64,000 nucleotides of DNA, from positions 1 to 64,000 of the forward strand of contig NZ_BMXW01000018.1 of NCBI RefSeq assembly GCF_014651955.1, written 5' to 3'. The notes under the pieces were generated by a model. It was not told the origin of the DNA, did no database searches, and worked only from the letters and a program-made list of their open reading frames with translations. Both the position numbers and the translations under genes were made by a program. The DNA comes from Shewanella fodinae (lineage in GTDB: Bacteria > Pseudomonadota > Gammaproteobacteria > Enterobacterales > Shewanellaceae). Shown one piece after another: positions 9,870 through 21,200 of the stretch. Position 1 is the stretch's first letter. Each line of letters begins with the position of its first letter.

Positions 9870-10721
9870 ATGGCACTGTTTTCCCTGTTGGTCGCAATTA
9901 TCATTGAGCGGCTTAAGTTGTTGCCTGACGTGCTGCAACTGGACAATGGCCTGCGCTGGTATCAGCGGCATTTTTTTACTAGCAATCTGCTGCAATCCTC
10001 TGGTGGCATGCTGTTGGCGCTGTTGTTTCCAGCGGTGTCGTTAGCGGTAGTGTTGTGGGTGATCCGTGACCAGTTTTTGGGGTTGCCGACACTGATCATC
10101 TGGGTAATTTTGGCCACGGTTTGTTTTTCGCATCAGCGCCAGCGGGCGGTGTTTAAACGCTATATGCAGGCCGCCTGTCGTGGTGACGTAGAGGCCTGTT
10201 TTCTGTATGCCCGTGAGCTGGATTGCACCGATTGCCTAGATGCGGTCAGTGAAAAGGAATTAGGCGCTCGGGTAGGGCAGATGGCTGCTTGGATCAACTA
10301 CCGTTATTACGCCGCGGTGGCCCTGTTCCTGATAGTGTTTGGACCAGTTGGTGTGGTGTTTTACTGTACCGTACGATTCTTCGCAGAAGAGCGAAAACGG
10401 CAGGGGCTGCAGTGGCCGTTGCTACCTGGCCTGCTCTATGTACTGGATTGGCTGCCGGTAAGACTGGTCGCGTTAGGCTATGTGTTTAGCGGTCAGTTCT
10501 CGGCCAGTTTCGGGCGCTGGCGTGAATTGGCGCTGGATTGGCGCAGTCGGCCACGCAAAATTATCACTGACGTTGCAGTGGCTGCGGAGGAGATGCCAGA
10601 AGCAAGTGAGGCGCCCGTATGTGTGCGTTCCACCATTGCGCTGCTGACATTGAGTAAACGTAATTTTGTGTTGTTGTTGACGATATTGTCGTTGCTGACG
10701 ATTTTTGGTTTGGTCAGGTGA
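9870..10721 (+). CDS. ampE: AmpE, membrane protein of the ampDE operon
   Basis: A 283-aa inner-membrane protein of the AmpE family, the size of the E. coli protein. It starts FSLLVAIIIERLK, has membrane segments near 40-75, 145-175 and the extreme C-terminus, and the conserved YVLDWLPVRL motif near 200. Its biochemical role is not settled; it has been linked to beta-lactam response with AmpD. ATG 9870 has TGGAGAG upstream. The longer GTG frame from 9837 is unlikely. Confidence 0.92.
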   Translation: MALFSLLVAIIIERLKLLPDVLQLDNGLRWYQRHFFTSNLLQSSGGMLLALLFPAVSLAVVLWVIRDQFLGLPTLIIWVILATVCFSHQRQRAVFKRYMQAACRGDVEACFLYARELDCTDCLDAVSEKELGARVGQMAAWINYRYYAAVALFLIVFGPVGVVFYCTVRFFAEERKRQGLQWPLLPGLLYVLDWLPVRLVALGYVFSGQFSASFGRWRELALDWRSRPRKIITDVAVAAEEMPEASEAPVCVRSTIALLTLSKRNFVLLLTILSLLTIFGLVR

Positions 10722-10860
10722 CCAGCATTCTCAGTGTTGGACAACCGCTCAATTGGGTGTGAAAGACAAAAAATCTTAGGCCGCGGCTATTAGACTTTTG
10801 GCTAGTGGTCGGAGCCCAAACCCTTGTTATTTAGGGTATGCTCACATATTGTGGGTTTAG

Positions 10861-10866
10861 TTGACA
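10861..10866 (+). promoter_or_regulatory. Possible -35 element for pdhR
   Basis: A perfect TTGACA lies about 100 bp before pdhR and upstream of the PdhR palindrome. No convincing -10 hexamer is found 16-18 bp downstream (the nearest is GAAAAT at 10887), so the assignment is weak. Confidence 0.3.
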
Positions 10867-10922
10867 CAGATCACTGTCTGGACATTGAAAATGTGATTTG
10901 TTAAAGTGCGCTCACCCGGACG

Positions 10923-10939
10923 AATTGGTAAGACCAATT
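10923..10939 (+). promoter_or_regulatory. PdhR operator
   Basis: AATTGGT-AAG-ACCAATT is a perfect palindrome and matches the known PdhR site (ATTGGTnnnACCAAT). It lies 24 bp before the pdhR start, downstream of the likely promoter, where binding would block transcription of pdhR and aceEF until pyruvate releases PdhR. Confidence 0.9.
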
Positions 10940-10963
10940 TACAAAATGGAGCTGAGCGCCATC

Positions 10964-11716
10964 ATGGCTTATAGCAAAATCAGTCAGCCAAAAATATCTG
11001 ACGTTATCATGAATCAACTGGAGCAGATGATTCTTGAAGGCAGCTTGAAGCCTGGTCAAAAACTCCCTCCAGAACGTGAACTGGCGTTGCAGTTCGAAGT
11101 ATCTCGTCCATCCCTCAGAGAAGCTATTCAGAAGCTTGAAGCCAAAGGCTTGTTGTTACGCCGTCAAGGCGGTGGCACTTATGTCAAACAACAGTTGTGG
11201 CAGAGCATGGCCGATCCCATTGTGGAGCTAATGCAGAATGACCGTGAAAGCCAGTATGACTTGCTGGAGTTCCGTCATGCCACTGAGGGCATGATGGCCT
11301 ACTTTGCCGCGTTGCGTGGCACTGATACCGACATGCAGAACTTGCAAGACTGTATCATGCGAGTAGAAAAATCAACCGGGATAATCGAGCAGGCGAGTGC
11401 CATCGTCGATTTTTACCGGACCGTAGCGGAAGCCTCGCATAACATGGCGATGCTGCATCTGGTACTGAGTTTAACTTCTGTGCTGCATAAAAATGTGGCC
11501 GAAAACCTTGAGCTTCTGAGCCGACGCGAAGAAGCCACCCATAAGGCTAACGAGCACCGGCGGGCCTTGCTTGCCGCTATCGTTCGTCGCGATCCTGAAG
11601 CCGCACGTGAAGCATCCAACGACCACTTGAGCTATATAGAGGAAGTCATGCTGTCGGTAAGGGAAGAAGACAGTCGGTTGCAGCGCAGCCTACGCCGTAT
11701 GAAAAGCGGTGTGTAG
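10964..11716 (+). CDS. pdhR: PdhR, pyruvate-responsive GntR-family repressor
   Basis: A 250-aa GntR/FadR-type regulator. The winged helix at about 8-75 contains LPPERELA, SRPSLREAI and RRQGGGTYV almost as in E. coli PdhR; the C-terminal FCD domain binds pyruvate. I start at ATG 10964 (MAYSKI, identical to the family's N-terminus), with GGAG upstream; the frame extends to 10898, but that part spans the operator. It lies directly before aceE and is expected to repress itself and the PDH genes. Confidence 0.95.
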   Translation: MAYSKISQPKISDVIMNQLEQMILEGSLKPGQKLPPERELALQFEVSRPSLREAIQKLEAKGLLLRRQGGGTYVKQQLWQSMADPIVELMQNDRESQYDLLEFRHATEGMMAYFAALRGTDTDMQNLQDCIMRVEKSTGIIEQASAIVDFYRTVAEASHNMAMLHLVLSLTSVLHKNVAENLELLSRREEATHKANEHRRALLAAIVRRDPEAAREASNDHLSYIEEVMLSVREEDSRLQRSLRRMKSGV

Positions 11717-11787
11717 TCTAGGCGTTTTGGGCGCCGTGGACACCGTAATCATTACTTTTTTTATCATGTATAGATAAGGACAGTGTC

Positions 11788-14454
11788 ATGTCTGAAAATA
11801 TGCTACAAGACTTGGATCCATTAGAGACTCAGGAGTGGCTGGATGCCCTGCAAGCCGTGTTGGAGCAGGAAGGTCCGGAGCGGGCACATTTCCTGCTGGA
11901 GAAGCTGATCGAGAAGGCGCGGCGTAACGGCACATATTTGCCGTACTCTGCCACTACCGCCTATGTAAACACCATTCCCGCAGGCCAAGAACCGCAAATG
12001 CCAGGCGATCAGGGACTGGAACGTCGTATCCGTGCCATCGTTCGCTGGAACGCGCTGGCGATGGTGATTCATGGTTCAAAAAAGGATCTGGAGCTTGGTG
12101 GTCATATTTCCAGCTTTGCGTCCAGTGCCACTATCTATGATGTGTGCTTTAACCATTTCTTCCGCGCCCCGAATGATAAGGATGGCGGCGACTTGGTGTA
12201 TTTCCAGGGACACATTGCACCGGGGATCTACTCACGCTCCTTCCTTGAAGGCCGTCTGACCGAAGAACAACTGGCGAACTTCCGTCAGGAAGTGGATGGC
12301 AAAGGTTTGTCTTCTTACCCGCACCCGAAACTGATGCCTAACTACTGGCAGTTCCCAACCGTTTCGATGGGCTTGGGGCCGATCCAGGCAATTTATCAGG
12401 CGCGGTTCCTTAAGTACTTAACCGATCGCGGCATTAAAGATTGTTCCGAACAAACCGTATATTGCTTCCTTGGCGATGGGGAAGTGGACGAGCCGGAAGC
12501 CTTGGGGGCTATCGGCCTGGCTGCCCGCGAGGAACTGGACAATCTGGTGTTTATTATCAACTGTAACCTGCAGCGTCTGGACGGTCCTGTGCGTGGTAAC
12601 GGCAAGATTATCCAAGAACTGGAAGGTGAGTTCCGCGGCGCAGGCTGGGAAGTGGTCAAGGTGATCTGGGGGCGCTACTGGGATCCGTTGTTAGCCCGTG
12701 ATACCAGCGGCAAACTGCTGCAGTTGATGGAAGAAACCGTCGATGGTGAATACCAGAACTGTAAAGCCAAAGGTGGCGCCTGGACTCGTGAGCATTTCTT
12801 CGGCAAATATCCAGAAACGGCCGAAATGGTGGCCAATATGTCAGACGATGACATCTGGCGTTTGAACCGTGGCGGTCACGATCCGGTGAAAATCTACGCG
12901 GCATTGCAGCATGCCAAAAACACCAAAGGCCGCCCAACGGTGATCCTTGCTAAAACCGTTAAAGGTTACGGGCTAGGTGATGCCGGAGAAGGTAAAAACA
13001 TTGCGCATAACGTGAAGAAGATGGACGTAGAGTCTATCCGTTACTTCCGCGACCGTTTCAATATCCCCATCCCCGATGACAAACTGGATGAAGTACCTTT
13101 CTATCATCCAGGGCCAGATTCTGAAGAAGTGAAATATCTTAAGGCTCGTCGTGAGGCTTTGGGTGGCTATCTGCCATCTCGTCGCCAGAAATTTAGTGAA
13201 GAGCTGGATATTCCGTCCCTGAAGATTTTTGACGCCGTTCTTGGCGGTTCCAACGGCCGTGAAATCTCCACCACTATGGCGTTTGTGCGGGTGTTGACAG
13301 CACTGCTGAAAGATAAAGGCATTGGCAAGAGCATTGTGCCGATCATTCCCGACGAAGCCCGTACCTTCGGTATGGAAGGTCTGTTCCGCCAAGTCGGTAT
13401 TTATGCTCATGAAGGGCAGAAATACGTGCCACAGGATAAAGATCAGGTGGCCTATTACCGTGAAGACAAATCCGGTCAAGTATTGCAGGAAGGGATCAAC
13501 GAACTCGGTGCCATGGCATCTTGGGTATCTGCGGCAACTAGCTACTCCGTAAACGACACCCCAATGATCCCGTTCTATATTTACTACTCCATGTTTGGTT
13601 TCCAGCGTATTGGCGATCTGGCATGGGCGGCTGGTGATTTGCGGGCCCGTGGTTTCTTGGTGGGCGGGACTTCTGGCCGCACCACGTTGAATGGTGAAGG
13701 CCTGCAGCATCAGGATGGTCACAGCCATATACTGGCGAACACCATTCCAAGCTGTATCAGCTATGACCCGACATACGGTTATGAAATTGCGGTTATCGTG
13801 CAGGATGGTATCCGCCGCATGTACGGTGAAAATCAGGAAGATATCTTCTACTACTTGACCACCATGAACGAAAACTACGTACAGCCAGAAATGCCTGCTG
13901 GCGTAGAAGATGGGATTGTCAAAGGTATCTATAAACTGGAAAGCGTCGCCGGCTCTGGCAAAGGCAAAGTACAGCTGATGGGCTGCGGCACTATTCTGGA
14001 ACAGGTGCGTAAAGCTGCCCAGGCACTGGCGAAAGATTATGGCGTCAGTGCGGATGTGTTCAGTGTGACCAGCTTTAACGAACTGGCGCGTGATGGTCAG
14101 GATTGCGAACGCTGGAATATGCTGCATCCAACTGAAACACCGAAAGTGCCATACGTTGCTACCGTGCTTGGCAAAGATGCTCCGGCAATTGCCGCCAGCG
14201 ATTACATGAAACTTTATGGCGAACAGTTACGCGCCTACGTGCCAACAGATTACAAGGTGCTGGGTACCGATGGTTTTGGTCGCAGCGATAGCCGCGCCAA
14301 CCTGCGTCATCACTTTGAAGTCGATGCTACTTACATTGTGATTGCCGCACTGAAATCCTTGGTAGATCGCGGTGAATTACCAGTCGATGTGCTGACGAAA
14401 GCCATTGCCGAGTACGGTATTGACGCCGACAAGATCAATCCACTGTTCGCGTAA
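11788..14454 (+). CDS. aceE: AceE, pyruvate dehydrogenase E1
   Basis: Homodimeric E1 of the PDH complex; decarboxylates pyruvate with thiamine diphosphate and passes the acetyl group to AceF lipoyl arms. It is 888 aa against 887 in E. coli. The ThDP-binding motif starts at GDGEVDEPEALG and ends in the NCNLQ segment. AAGGA lies 7 bp before ATG 11788. It is 71 bp after pdhR and 12 bp before aceF, so the three probably form one transcript. Confidence 0.97.
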   Translation: MSENMLQDLDPLETQEWLDALQAVLEQEGPERAHFLLEKLIEKARRNGTYLPYSATTAYVNTIPAGQEPQMPGDQGLERRIRAIVRWNALAMVIHGSKKDLELGGHISSFASSATIYDVCFNHFFRAPNDKDGGDLVYFQGHIAPGIYSRSFLEGRLTEEQLANFRQEVDGKGLSSYPHPKLMPNYWQFPTVSMGLGPIQAIYQARFLKYLTDRGIKDCSEQTVYCFLGDGEVDEPEALGAIGLAAREELDNLVFIINCNLQRLDGPVRGNGKIIQELEGEFRGAGWEVVKVIWGRYWDPLLARDTSGKLLQLMEETVDGEYQNCKAKGGAWTREHFFGKYPETAEMVANMSDDDIWRLNRGGHDPVKIYAALQHAKNTKGRPTVILAKTVKGYGLGDAGEGKNIAHNVKKMDVESIRYFRDRFNIPIPDDKLDEVPFYHPGPDSEEVKYLKARREALGGYLPSRRQKFSEELDIPSLKIFDAVLGGSNGREISTTMAFVRVLTALLKDKGIGKSIVPIIPDEARTFGMEGLFRQVGIYAHEGQKYVPQDKDQVAYYREDKSGQVLQEGINELGAMASWVSAATSYSVNDTPMIPFYIYYSMFGFQRIGDLAWAAGDLRARGFLVGGTSGRTTLNGEGLQHQDGHSHILANTIPSCISYDPTYGYEIAVIVQDGIRRMYGENQEDIFYYLTTMNENYVQPEMPAGVEDGIVKGIYKLESVAGSGKGKVQLMGCGTILEQVRKAAQALAKDYGVSADVFSVTSFNELARDGQDCERWNMLHPTETPKVPYVATVLGKDAPAIAASDYMKLYGEQLRAYVPTDYKVLGTDGFGRSDSRANLRHHFEVDATYIVIAALKSLVDRGELPVDVLTKAIAEYGIDADKINPLFA

Positions 14455-14466
14455 GAGGGATACAGA

Positions 14467-16449
14467 ATGGCAGATTTAAAAGAAGTACTGGTACCCGATA
14501 TCGGCGGTGATGAGGTGCAGGTGATTGAGATCTGCGCCAGTGTAGGCGATAGCCTCGCGGCTGAAGATGCCATCATTACGGTCGAAAGTGATAAGGCCAC
14601 TATGGATATCCCGGCACCATTTGCCGGGGTTCTGAAAGAACTGAAAGTGGCGGTCGGTGACAAGGTGTCTGAAGGTACGCTGATTGCGTTGTTGGCCGCA
14701 GAAGGGGAAGCCGCCGCACCACAGGCAGCCAAAACTGAAGCTCCAAAAGCGCCAGCACCTAAAACCGAAGCGCCTAAAACCGATGAGTCAACAGCCAAAC
14801 CTGCCACAACGGCGGCGCCAGTTGCCAATGCCGCTGCTAGCGGCAGTCAGGTGATTGAAGTGACTGTGCCTGATATTGGTGATGCCAAAGATGTGGATGT
14901 GATTGAAGTGCTGGTGCAAGAAGGCGACCATATTGACGCCGATGCTGGCCTGATCACACTGGAAACTGACAAAGCCACTATGGATGTACCCGCTCCCCAG
15001 GCTGGGGTGGTGAAGTCGCTCAAAATCAAGGTGGGTGATAAGGTTTCTGAAGGCTCATTGATCCTGTTGTTGGAAGTTGCTGGTGCTGCTGCAGCCCAAC
15101 CTGCAGCAACAACTGTTGCAGCCACGCCATCAGCCCCTGCCGCAGCCACACCGGCCGTGGCATCGGTGCAGGAGATTAAAGTGCCGGATATCGGCGGCTC
15201 TACCGATGTCGATGTGATTGAACTGTTGGTCGCTGTTGGTGATGAAATTAGCGTGGACCAGGGCTTGATTACCCTCGAAAGCGATAAAGCCACGATGGAA
15301 GTGCCGGCACCGGTTGCTGGTAAAGTCACTGAACTTATCGTGAAAGTCGGTGATAAAGTCTCTGAAGGCAGTGTGATTGCCAAGGTGGAAGTGAAAGGCG
15401 CGGCTGTCGCAGTATCGGCGCCAGCACCGCAGGCCGACGCTCCCGTTGCCGAACCCGCTGCCGCCGCGCAGCCGAATCGTCCGCCCGTGCCTTATCACCC
15501 CAGTGCTGGTGTGCAGCCAACTACCGGTGTGGTGTTTGCGTCGCCGTCCGTGCGCCGTCTGGCCCGGGAGTTCGGTGTTGACTTATCGCAGGTGAAAGGC
15601 TCTGGTCGCAAAGGCCGGATCCAGAAAGAAGATGTACAAGCCTACGTGCGTTATGAATTGTCACGGCCAAAAGCCTCTGCTGCCACAGCCGTGGGCGGTA
15701 ACGGCTTGCAAGTGATTGATGCACCTAAAGTGGATTTCAGCAAGTTTGGTGACGTGGTGGAAGTGCCACTGACGCGCATTCAAAAAATCTCCGGCCCTAA
15801 TCTGCATCGTAACTGGGTGACGATTCCGCATGTGACGCAATTTGACGAAGCGGATATCACTGAACTGGAAAACTTCCGTAAACAGCAAAATGAACTGGCT
15901 GCCAAGAAAAAGCAGAATATCAAGTTCACACCGCTGGTATTTATGATGAAGGCCGTGGCAAAAACCTTGCAGGATTTCCCGACTTTTAACTCTAGCCTGA
16001 GTCCGGATGGTGAATCACTGATCCAGAAACAGTATTACCACATAGGGGTAGCGGTTGATACGCCTAATGGTCTGGTGGTGCCTGTATTCCGTGATGTGGA
16101 CAAAAAAGGCATTGTGGAATTGAGTCAGGAACTGGCGGAGATCTCTGCCAAAGCCCGTGATGGCAAGTTAAAAGCGGCGGATATGCAGGGCAGCTGTTTC
16201 ACTATCTCCAGTTTAGGCGGCATTGGCGGTACGGCATTTACGCCAATCGTTAATTACCCGGATGTGGCAATCCTCGGCGTGTCTAAGTCTGAGTTCAAGC
16301 CCAAATGGAACGGTAAGGAATTTGTGCCACGACTGATGTGCCCGCTGTCACTGTCCTATGACCACCGGGTGATTGATGGTGCATTGGCCGCTCGATTTAG
16401 CGTGACGCTGTCTAGCTATCTGTCTGACATTCGGACCTTAATTATGTAA
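14467..16449 (+). CDS. aceF: AceF, dihydrolipoamide acetyltransferase E2
   Basis: E2 core of the PDH complex, 660 aa. Three lipoyl domains are clear, with lipoyl-lysines K43, K169 and K274 in DKATM motifs, joined by Ala/Pro-rich swinging linkers. The E1/E3-binding domain follows at about 357-395, and the catalytic domain has H633 and D637 in [15 protein letters not shown] lies before the ATG. The three-lipoyl architecture equals that of E. coli. Confidence 0.97.
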   Translation: MADLKEVLVPDIGGDEVQVIEICASVGDSLAAEDAIITVESDKATMDIPAPFAGVLKELKVAVGDKVSEGTLIALLAAEGEAAAPQAAKTEAPKAPAPKTEAPKTDESTAKPATTAAPVANAAASGSQVIEVTVPDIGDAKDVDVIEVLVQEGDHIDADAGLITLETDKATMDVPAPQAGVVKSLKIKVGDKVSEGSLILLLEVAGAAAAQPAATTVAATPSAPAAATPAVASVQEIKVPDIGGSTDVDVIELLVAVGDEISVDQGLITLESDKATMEVPAPVAGKVTELIVKVGDKVSEGSVIAKVEVKGAAVAVSAPAPQADAPVAEPAAAAQPNRPPVPYHPSAGVQPTTGVVFASPSVRRLAREFGVDLSQVKGSGRKGRIQKEDVQAYVRYELSRPKASAATAVGGNGLQVIDAPKVDFSKFGDVVEVPLTRIQKISGPNLHRNWVTIPHVTQFDEADITELENFRKQQNELAAKKKQNIKFTPLVFMMKAVAKTLQDFPTFNSSLSPDGESLIQKQYYHIGVAVDTPNGLVVPVFRDVDKKGIVELSQELAEISAKARDGKLKAADMQGSCFTISSLGGIGGTAFTPIVNYPDVAILGVSKSEFKPKWNGKEFVPRLMCPLSLSYDHRVIDGALAARFSVTLSSYLSDIRTLIM

Positions 16450-16455
16450 TCACTG

Positions 16456-16486
16456 AGGCTGACCGTTCGGGTCAGCCTTATGTTTT
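16456..16486 (+). terminator. Hairpin between aceF and lpdA
   Basis: AGGCTGACC (16456-16464) pairs perfectly with GGTCAGCCT (16470-16478), followed by TATGTTTTATT. It can act as a full or partial terminator after aceF. The T-run is imperfect, so read-through into lpdA is plausible. Confidence 0.7.
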
Positions 16487-16487
16487 A

Positions 16488-16517
16488 TTGTGATCACGGT
16501 CATGTAAAGGTTAAAAT
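16488..16517 (+). promoter_or_regulatory. Candidate lpdA promoter
   Basis: TTGTGA (16488-16493) and TAAAAT (16512-16517) are separated by 18 bp, just after the aceF hairpin. A separate lpd promoter is known in E. coli, because E3 also serves other complexes. The boxes alone are weak evidence. Confidence 0.4.
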
Positions 16518-16603
16518 GCAGCCACTTTCAAGACGCTGTAGTGGCTGAAGGCTCCAAGGTTGGGCTGGCCGTCCCGACGGACTGAAACAAATCAGAGGAA
16601 AAA

Positions 16604-18034
16604 ATGAGTAACGAAATCAAAACACAGGTTGTGGTATTAGGTGCCGGCCCCGCAGGCTATTCAGCCGCTTTCCGTGCAGCGGATCTGGGTCTGGAAACAG
16701 TGATTGTTGAACGTTACAGCACTCTTGGCGGTGTGTGCCTGAATGTGGGTTGTATCCCTTCTAAAGCCTTGCTGCATGTGGCAAAAGTGATCGAAGAAGC
16801 CAAACACATGGCGGTTAACGGTGTCACTTTTGGTGAACCACAGCTCGACCTTGATAAGCTGCGTGCATTCAAAGACAAAGTAATTGGCCAGCTAACAGGC
16901 GGTCTGGGCGGTATGTCGAAAATGCGTAAAGTAAAGGTCGTAAATGGGTTCGGTAAATTTACCGGCCCTAACAGCCTCGAAGTGACCGCAGAAGATGGCA
17001 GTAAGACTACCGTGAATTTTGATAATGCCATTATTGCTGCCGGTAGCCGTCCGATCCAATTGCCTTTTATTCCCCATGAAGATCCGCGCATTTGGGACTC
17101 TACTGACGCGCTGGCGTTGAAAGAAGTGCCCGGTAAATTGCTGGTGATGGGCGGTGGGATTATCGGTCTGGAAATGGGTACCGTGTACTCGGCGCTGGGC
17201 AGTGATATTGAAGTGGTGGAAATGTTTGATCAGGTCATTCCTGCTGCTGACAAAGACATTGTGAAGAACTTCACCAAGCAGATCAGTAAGAAGTTCAAGC
17301 TGATGCTGGAAACCAAGGTGACAGCCGTTGAAGCCAAGAAAGATGGCATTTACGTCACCATGGAAGGTAAATCTGCGCCAGCAGAGCCAGTGCGTTATGA
17401 CGCGGTGCTGGTGGCGATTGGCCGTACCCCTAACGGTAAGCTGATCGATGCTGACAAAGCGGGCGTGAAGATCGATGAACGTGGTTTTATCAACGTTGAC
17501 AAGCAGATGCGTACCAATGTGCCACATATCTTCGCTGTGGGTGACATCGTTGGTCAGCCGATGTTGGCGCACAAAGGGGTGCATGAAGGGCACGTGGCAG
17601 CAGAAGTTATCTCTGGTCTGAAACACTTCTTTGACCCGAAAGTGATCCCATCTATCGCCTACACCGATCCAGAAGTGGCTTGGGTTGGTTTGACTGAAAA
17701 ACAGGCGAAAGAGCAAGGGATTGCCTACGAAACGGCAGTATTCCCTTGGGCCGCCAGTGGCCGTGCGATTGCCTCCGAAGCCAGCGACGGTATGACTAAG
17801 TTGATTTTCGATAAAGAAACTCACCGTATCATTGGTGGCGCGCTGGTGGGGGTTAATGCGGGTGAACTGCTGGGCGAAATCGGTTTGGCGGTGGAGATGG
17901 GCTGTGACGCGGAAGATATCGCGCTGACTATCCATGCGCACCCAACATTGCATGAATCGGTAGGATTGGCGGCAGAAATGTACGAAGGTTCTATCACTGA
18001 TTTGCCAAATCCTAAGGCGACAAAGAAGAAGTAA
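16604..18034 (+). CDS. lpdA: LpdA, dihydrolipoamide dehydrogenase E3
   Basis: FAD enzyme that reoxidises dihydrolipoamide for the pyruvate and 2-oxoglutarate dehydrogenases and the glycine cleavage system. It has the FAD-binding GAGPAG, the redox disulphide C45/C50 in GGVCLNVGC, the NAD-binding GGGIIGLE and the C-terminal HAHPTLHE with the catalytic His-Glu. The length of 476 aa is standard. AGAGGA lies before ATG 16604. Confidence 0.97.
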   Translation: MSNEIKTQVVVLGAGPAGYSAAFRAADLGLETVIVERYSTLGGVCLNVGCIPSKALLHVAKVIEEAKHMAVNGVTFGEPQLDLDKLRAFKDKVIGQLTGGLGGMSKMRKVKVVNGFGKFTGPNSLEVTAEDGSKTTVNFDNAIIAAGSRPIQLPFIPHEDPRIWDSTDALALKEVPGKLLVMGGGIIGLEMGTVYSALGSDIEVVEMFDQVIPAADKDIVKNFTKQISKKFKLMLETKVTAVEAKKDGIYVTMEGKSAPAEPVRYDAVLVAIGRTPNGKLIDADKAGVKIDERGFINVDKQMRTNVPHIFAVGDIVGQPMLAHKGVHEGHVAAEVISGLKHFFDPKVIPSIAYTDPEVAWVGLTEKQAKEQGIAYETAVFPWAASGRAIASEASDGMTKLIFDKETHRIIGGALVGVNAGELLGEIGLAVEMGCDAEDIALTIHAHPTLHESVGLAAEMYEGSITDLPNPKATKKK

Positions 18035-18064
18035 TGAGTATAGCGGTTGCTGCTGTTTGAAATT

Positions 18065-18095
18065 AAGAGCCCGGCAAAAAGCCGGGCTCTTATCT
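18065..18095. terminator. lpdA terminator
   Basis: AAGAGCCCGGC (18065-18075) pairs without mismatch with GCCGGGCTCTT (18081-18091) around AAAAA. It ends the pdhR-aceEF-lpdA block. The T-run after it is short. Confidence 0.85.
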
Positions 18096-18204
18096 ATCGG
18101 CATTTAGCAAAAAAGTATCCGCTGCATTTGTAAATAAAATGTATTTATATGGTATTGTTGCAATCCTCGCTTGATCTTTATCAGTACTTCCGCAGCTGTC
18201 TGGA

Positions 18205-21200
18205 ATGAACAAACAAGCTTTAACAATAGTGGTGTGCCTGTGTAGTTGGTTGCTGTTGAGCGCCTTCGCCACCGCCAGTGAGTTGGTACAACGAGTGTTC
18301 ACTGCCAGAGACGGTCTGGGGAACTCGGCTATCCATGATATGGCCACCGATGACTATGGTTTTGTCTGGTTGGCAACTGAGGAAGGACTGTACCGCGTTA
18401 GTAACAATGTGGTTCGACGGGTGGACAACGAGGAGACTCAATCCCGTCTGGATGAAGAATTCTTTGTCTCGGTGACTAAGCTGGATCACCAGCATCTGCT
18501 AGCAGTGACTGAGCATAATGCCTACCTTTATGACATCAGCGAAAACGCTTTCCATCGCTTTGGTAGCCCACAGTTATTTCCTGAGTTTGACAGTGGCTCG
18601 CTGACGGCCACTGCTGTACTGCCTGATGGCAATCTGTTGTTGCTTTCGGCTGAGGGCAAGCTCTGGCGGTTGTCCCGTGACGCGTCCCACTTGCAAGCGT
18701 TATTCATGTTACCTGACAGTGATGATGGTAGCTGGAATCGTCTGTTGTTGCTAAAGGATGGCCGCTTATTGTTGGGCAGTGTTCACCATTTAGCACTCTA
18801 TGACCAACAAGGGCAAGTCATACAAGACGAGTTGTGGAACGCCAATTCTGGCAGCTATTACAGTTTGTATCAGGACAGTCATCAGCGCGTGTGGATTTCC
18901 GGACAGGACGGCTTATACCGACTCAATCTGGATTCGCTGCACCTATCGGTAGTACCACAGATCCCATTTTTGTGTCGTATGGTGTCTGAAGACAGCAATG
19001 GCAATCTGTGGGTGGTGATCCGTGGTGGCTTGTTGAAATATTACCCGCAGGAACAGCGTATCGTTTCCTACAAAGATCAGCTAAAACAACGGGCGGGGAT
19101 CGACAGCCCCAACAAAATACTGATTGATAGCCACGGATTGTTGTGGGTGTCCGGGACGGGTAACCCTCTAGCAATCCTTGCCGAAAAGCCGGCCTTTTTG
19201 CTGGATAGCATCACTAATAATGCGGCAGTGGACATAGATACCGTTTGGTCTGTTGCGGCCGATAAACAGTATTTATGGCTTGGCAGTAACGGTGGGATAT
19301 TCCGTATCAATCTACAGACTAAGGCCGCTGACAGATTTGTGCTTGAAGGGCTCGAACCCAGCGACAGCATCTACCACATTGATGCTATTAGCCCTGAACA
19401 GTGGTTGCTGTCCACTACCAACGGTTTGTTTGTGTTTGATAAAGAAGCCAAACGAGGTCATCGTTTGTTTACGTCTGAGCAACCCGATGGCGCCTTGAAC
19501 CACAAGACTATTTTTAATGTGCTCCATGAAGGCGCGCAGTGGTGGTTTGCCACTAATCATGGACTATATCACTGGGTGCAGGGGGAGAATGTGGAACCGG
19601 TGCCTCTGCCAGATATTGCCACTACGCAGAAGCGCCTCATCGTATTTGGCCTCTACCGCGATAAGCAACACCGTTTGTGGGTCGGCGGTAATAAATTCCT
19701 GGGTTATTTCAATGCAGACGGTGGCTTTCAACAGGTGGAGGGGCACGATAATGACGTCCTGAAAACCACTATGGTGAATCAGATCCTGCAGATAGATGAT
19801 GAGCATTTCTGGATTGGCACCCGCAGCAAGGGAATGTTGGAATTCAACCTCAACACGTCAGAAATTCGCAGCCTTGATCAGGCTTGGCAAGTGGACTGTG
19901 ATGGGGTGTATTTCGTTACCGATACCCAGGATTTCCGCATAGTGGGTTGCCCGAAAAAAATTATCCGACAGCAAAAACAAAGTGGAGAACTGCTGGTGAT
20001 AGGCGCTACGGATGGTTTGATAGCGCAGGAACTCAACGAGGGAGCGTTCTATTATGACGCTTCTCGCGGTCTGTATGTCGGTACCCCGGAAGGGGTGATG
20101 TTGCTTGATGTGCCCAGTATGAAAAACCGCATAGCGGATGTCGGCGTGGTCATGGAGTCAGTATCGGTTTATTACGATAACCGCACCCAGGTGAGCATAG
20201 TGCCACATCCAAGCATGCAGATTGCACCGGGGGCCAAGCTTATCAGTTTTCAATTATCCAACAGTAACTTCCTCGGCGAGGCCGCCACCAGTATCAAGTA
20301 CCGATTAAGTGAACCGGGCCATCACCAACTTGGCAACTACGTGCTGCTGGAAAACCAGTCGCAAATCAATTTGGCTGGTTTGGACGGTGGTGACTACAAG
20401 CTGGAAGTTCTCGGGCGGATTAACGGCGTTTGGAATGATACACCGGTCGTGTTCCCGTTTGAGGTGCAGATCCATTGGTGGGAAACCCGTTGGTTCAAGG
20501 CGTTGTGGCTGCTGTCATTACTGGCAGCGTTGAGTGGCGTTATTATCTATCGCCACCGACAAGTATCACGTTTTCGTCAAGTAAACCAAGCACTTAAAGA
20601 GAGTGATGAGCGGTTGCGGCAGTCGTTGCGTGGCAGTGATTCTGACCTGTGGGAGTGGCATCGGCAAGATAACAGCTTTTACCTCGATAATCACGGCAAT
20701 GTGCTTGGTATGGATAGTGAGCAGCTCACTATCCGTTTTGGTGGTTTTCCTATACACCCGGACGATCGCCCGCGGGTGGAACAGCAGTGGCAGCAATTGC
20801 TCGAGGGCAAGGCCGATAGCTTTGATGCGGAATATCGTTACCTGCGGCAAAATGGCCGCTGGGGCTGGATTAAAGTCAGAGGACGGCCGATAAGTTGGGA
20901 ACCGGATACCGGTGCAGTGCTGAAAGTGGCTGGTATTTATAGCGAAGTGTCAACGGCAAAACGTCTGGAGAGTGAAGTCAGCCTGCTGGCAAGAGCGTTT
21001 GAAAATACCTCTGAAGGGGTGCTGATCCTTGATGCTAATGAGTTCATCGAGGTGGCAAACCATGCCGCAGAAAAGCTGGTAGGGATCAGCCGTCAGGAGA
21101 TGGCGGGGAAGAAAATTGGCGAGGTGATGTCCTCTGGTGACTCGCTGCCCGCCACCGTTGCGCCGCTACTGCAGCAAAGTAGCTCCTGGACTGGCGAGCG

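Noticed and set aside
12973..14127. A 384-codon minus-strand frame inside aceE
   Set aside because: It mirrors a strongly conserved coding gene; antisense frames are common in such codon-biased genes. The same applies to the minus-strand frame 16892-18103 in lpdA.
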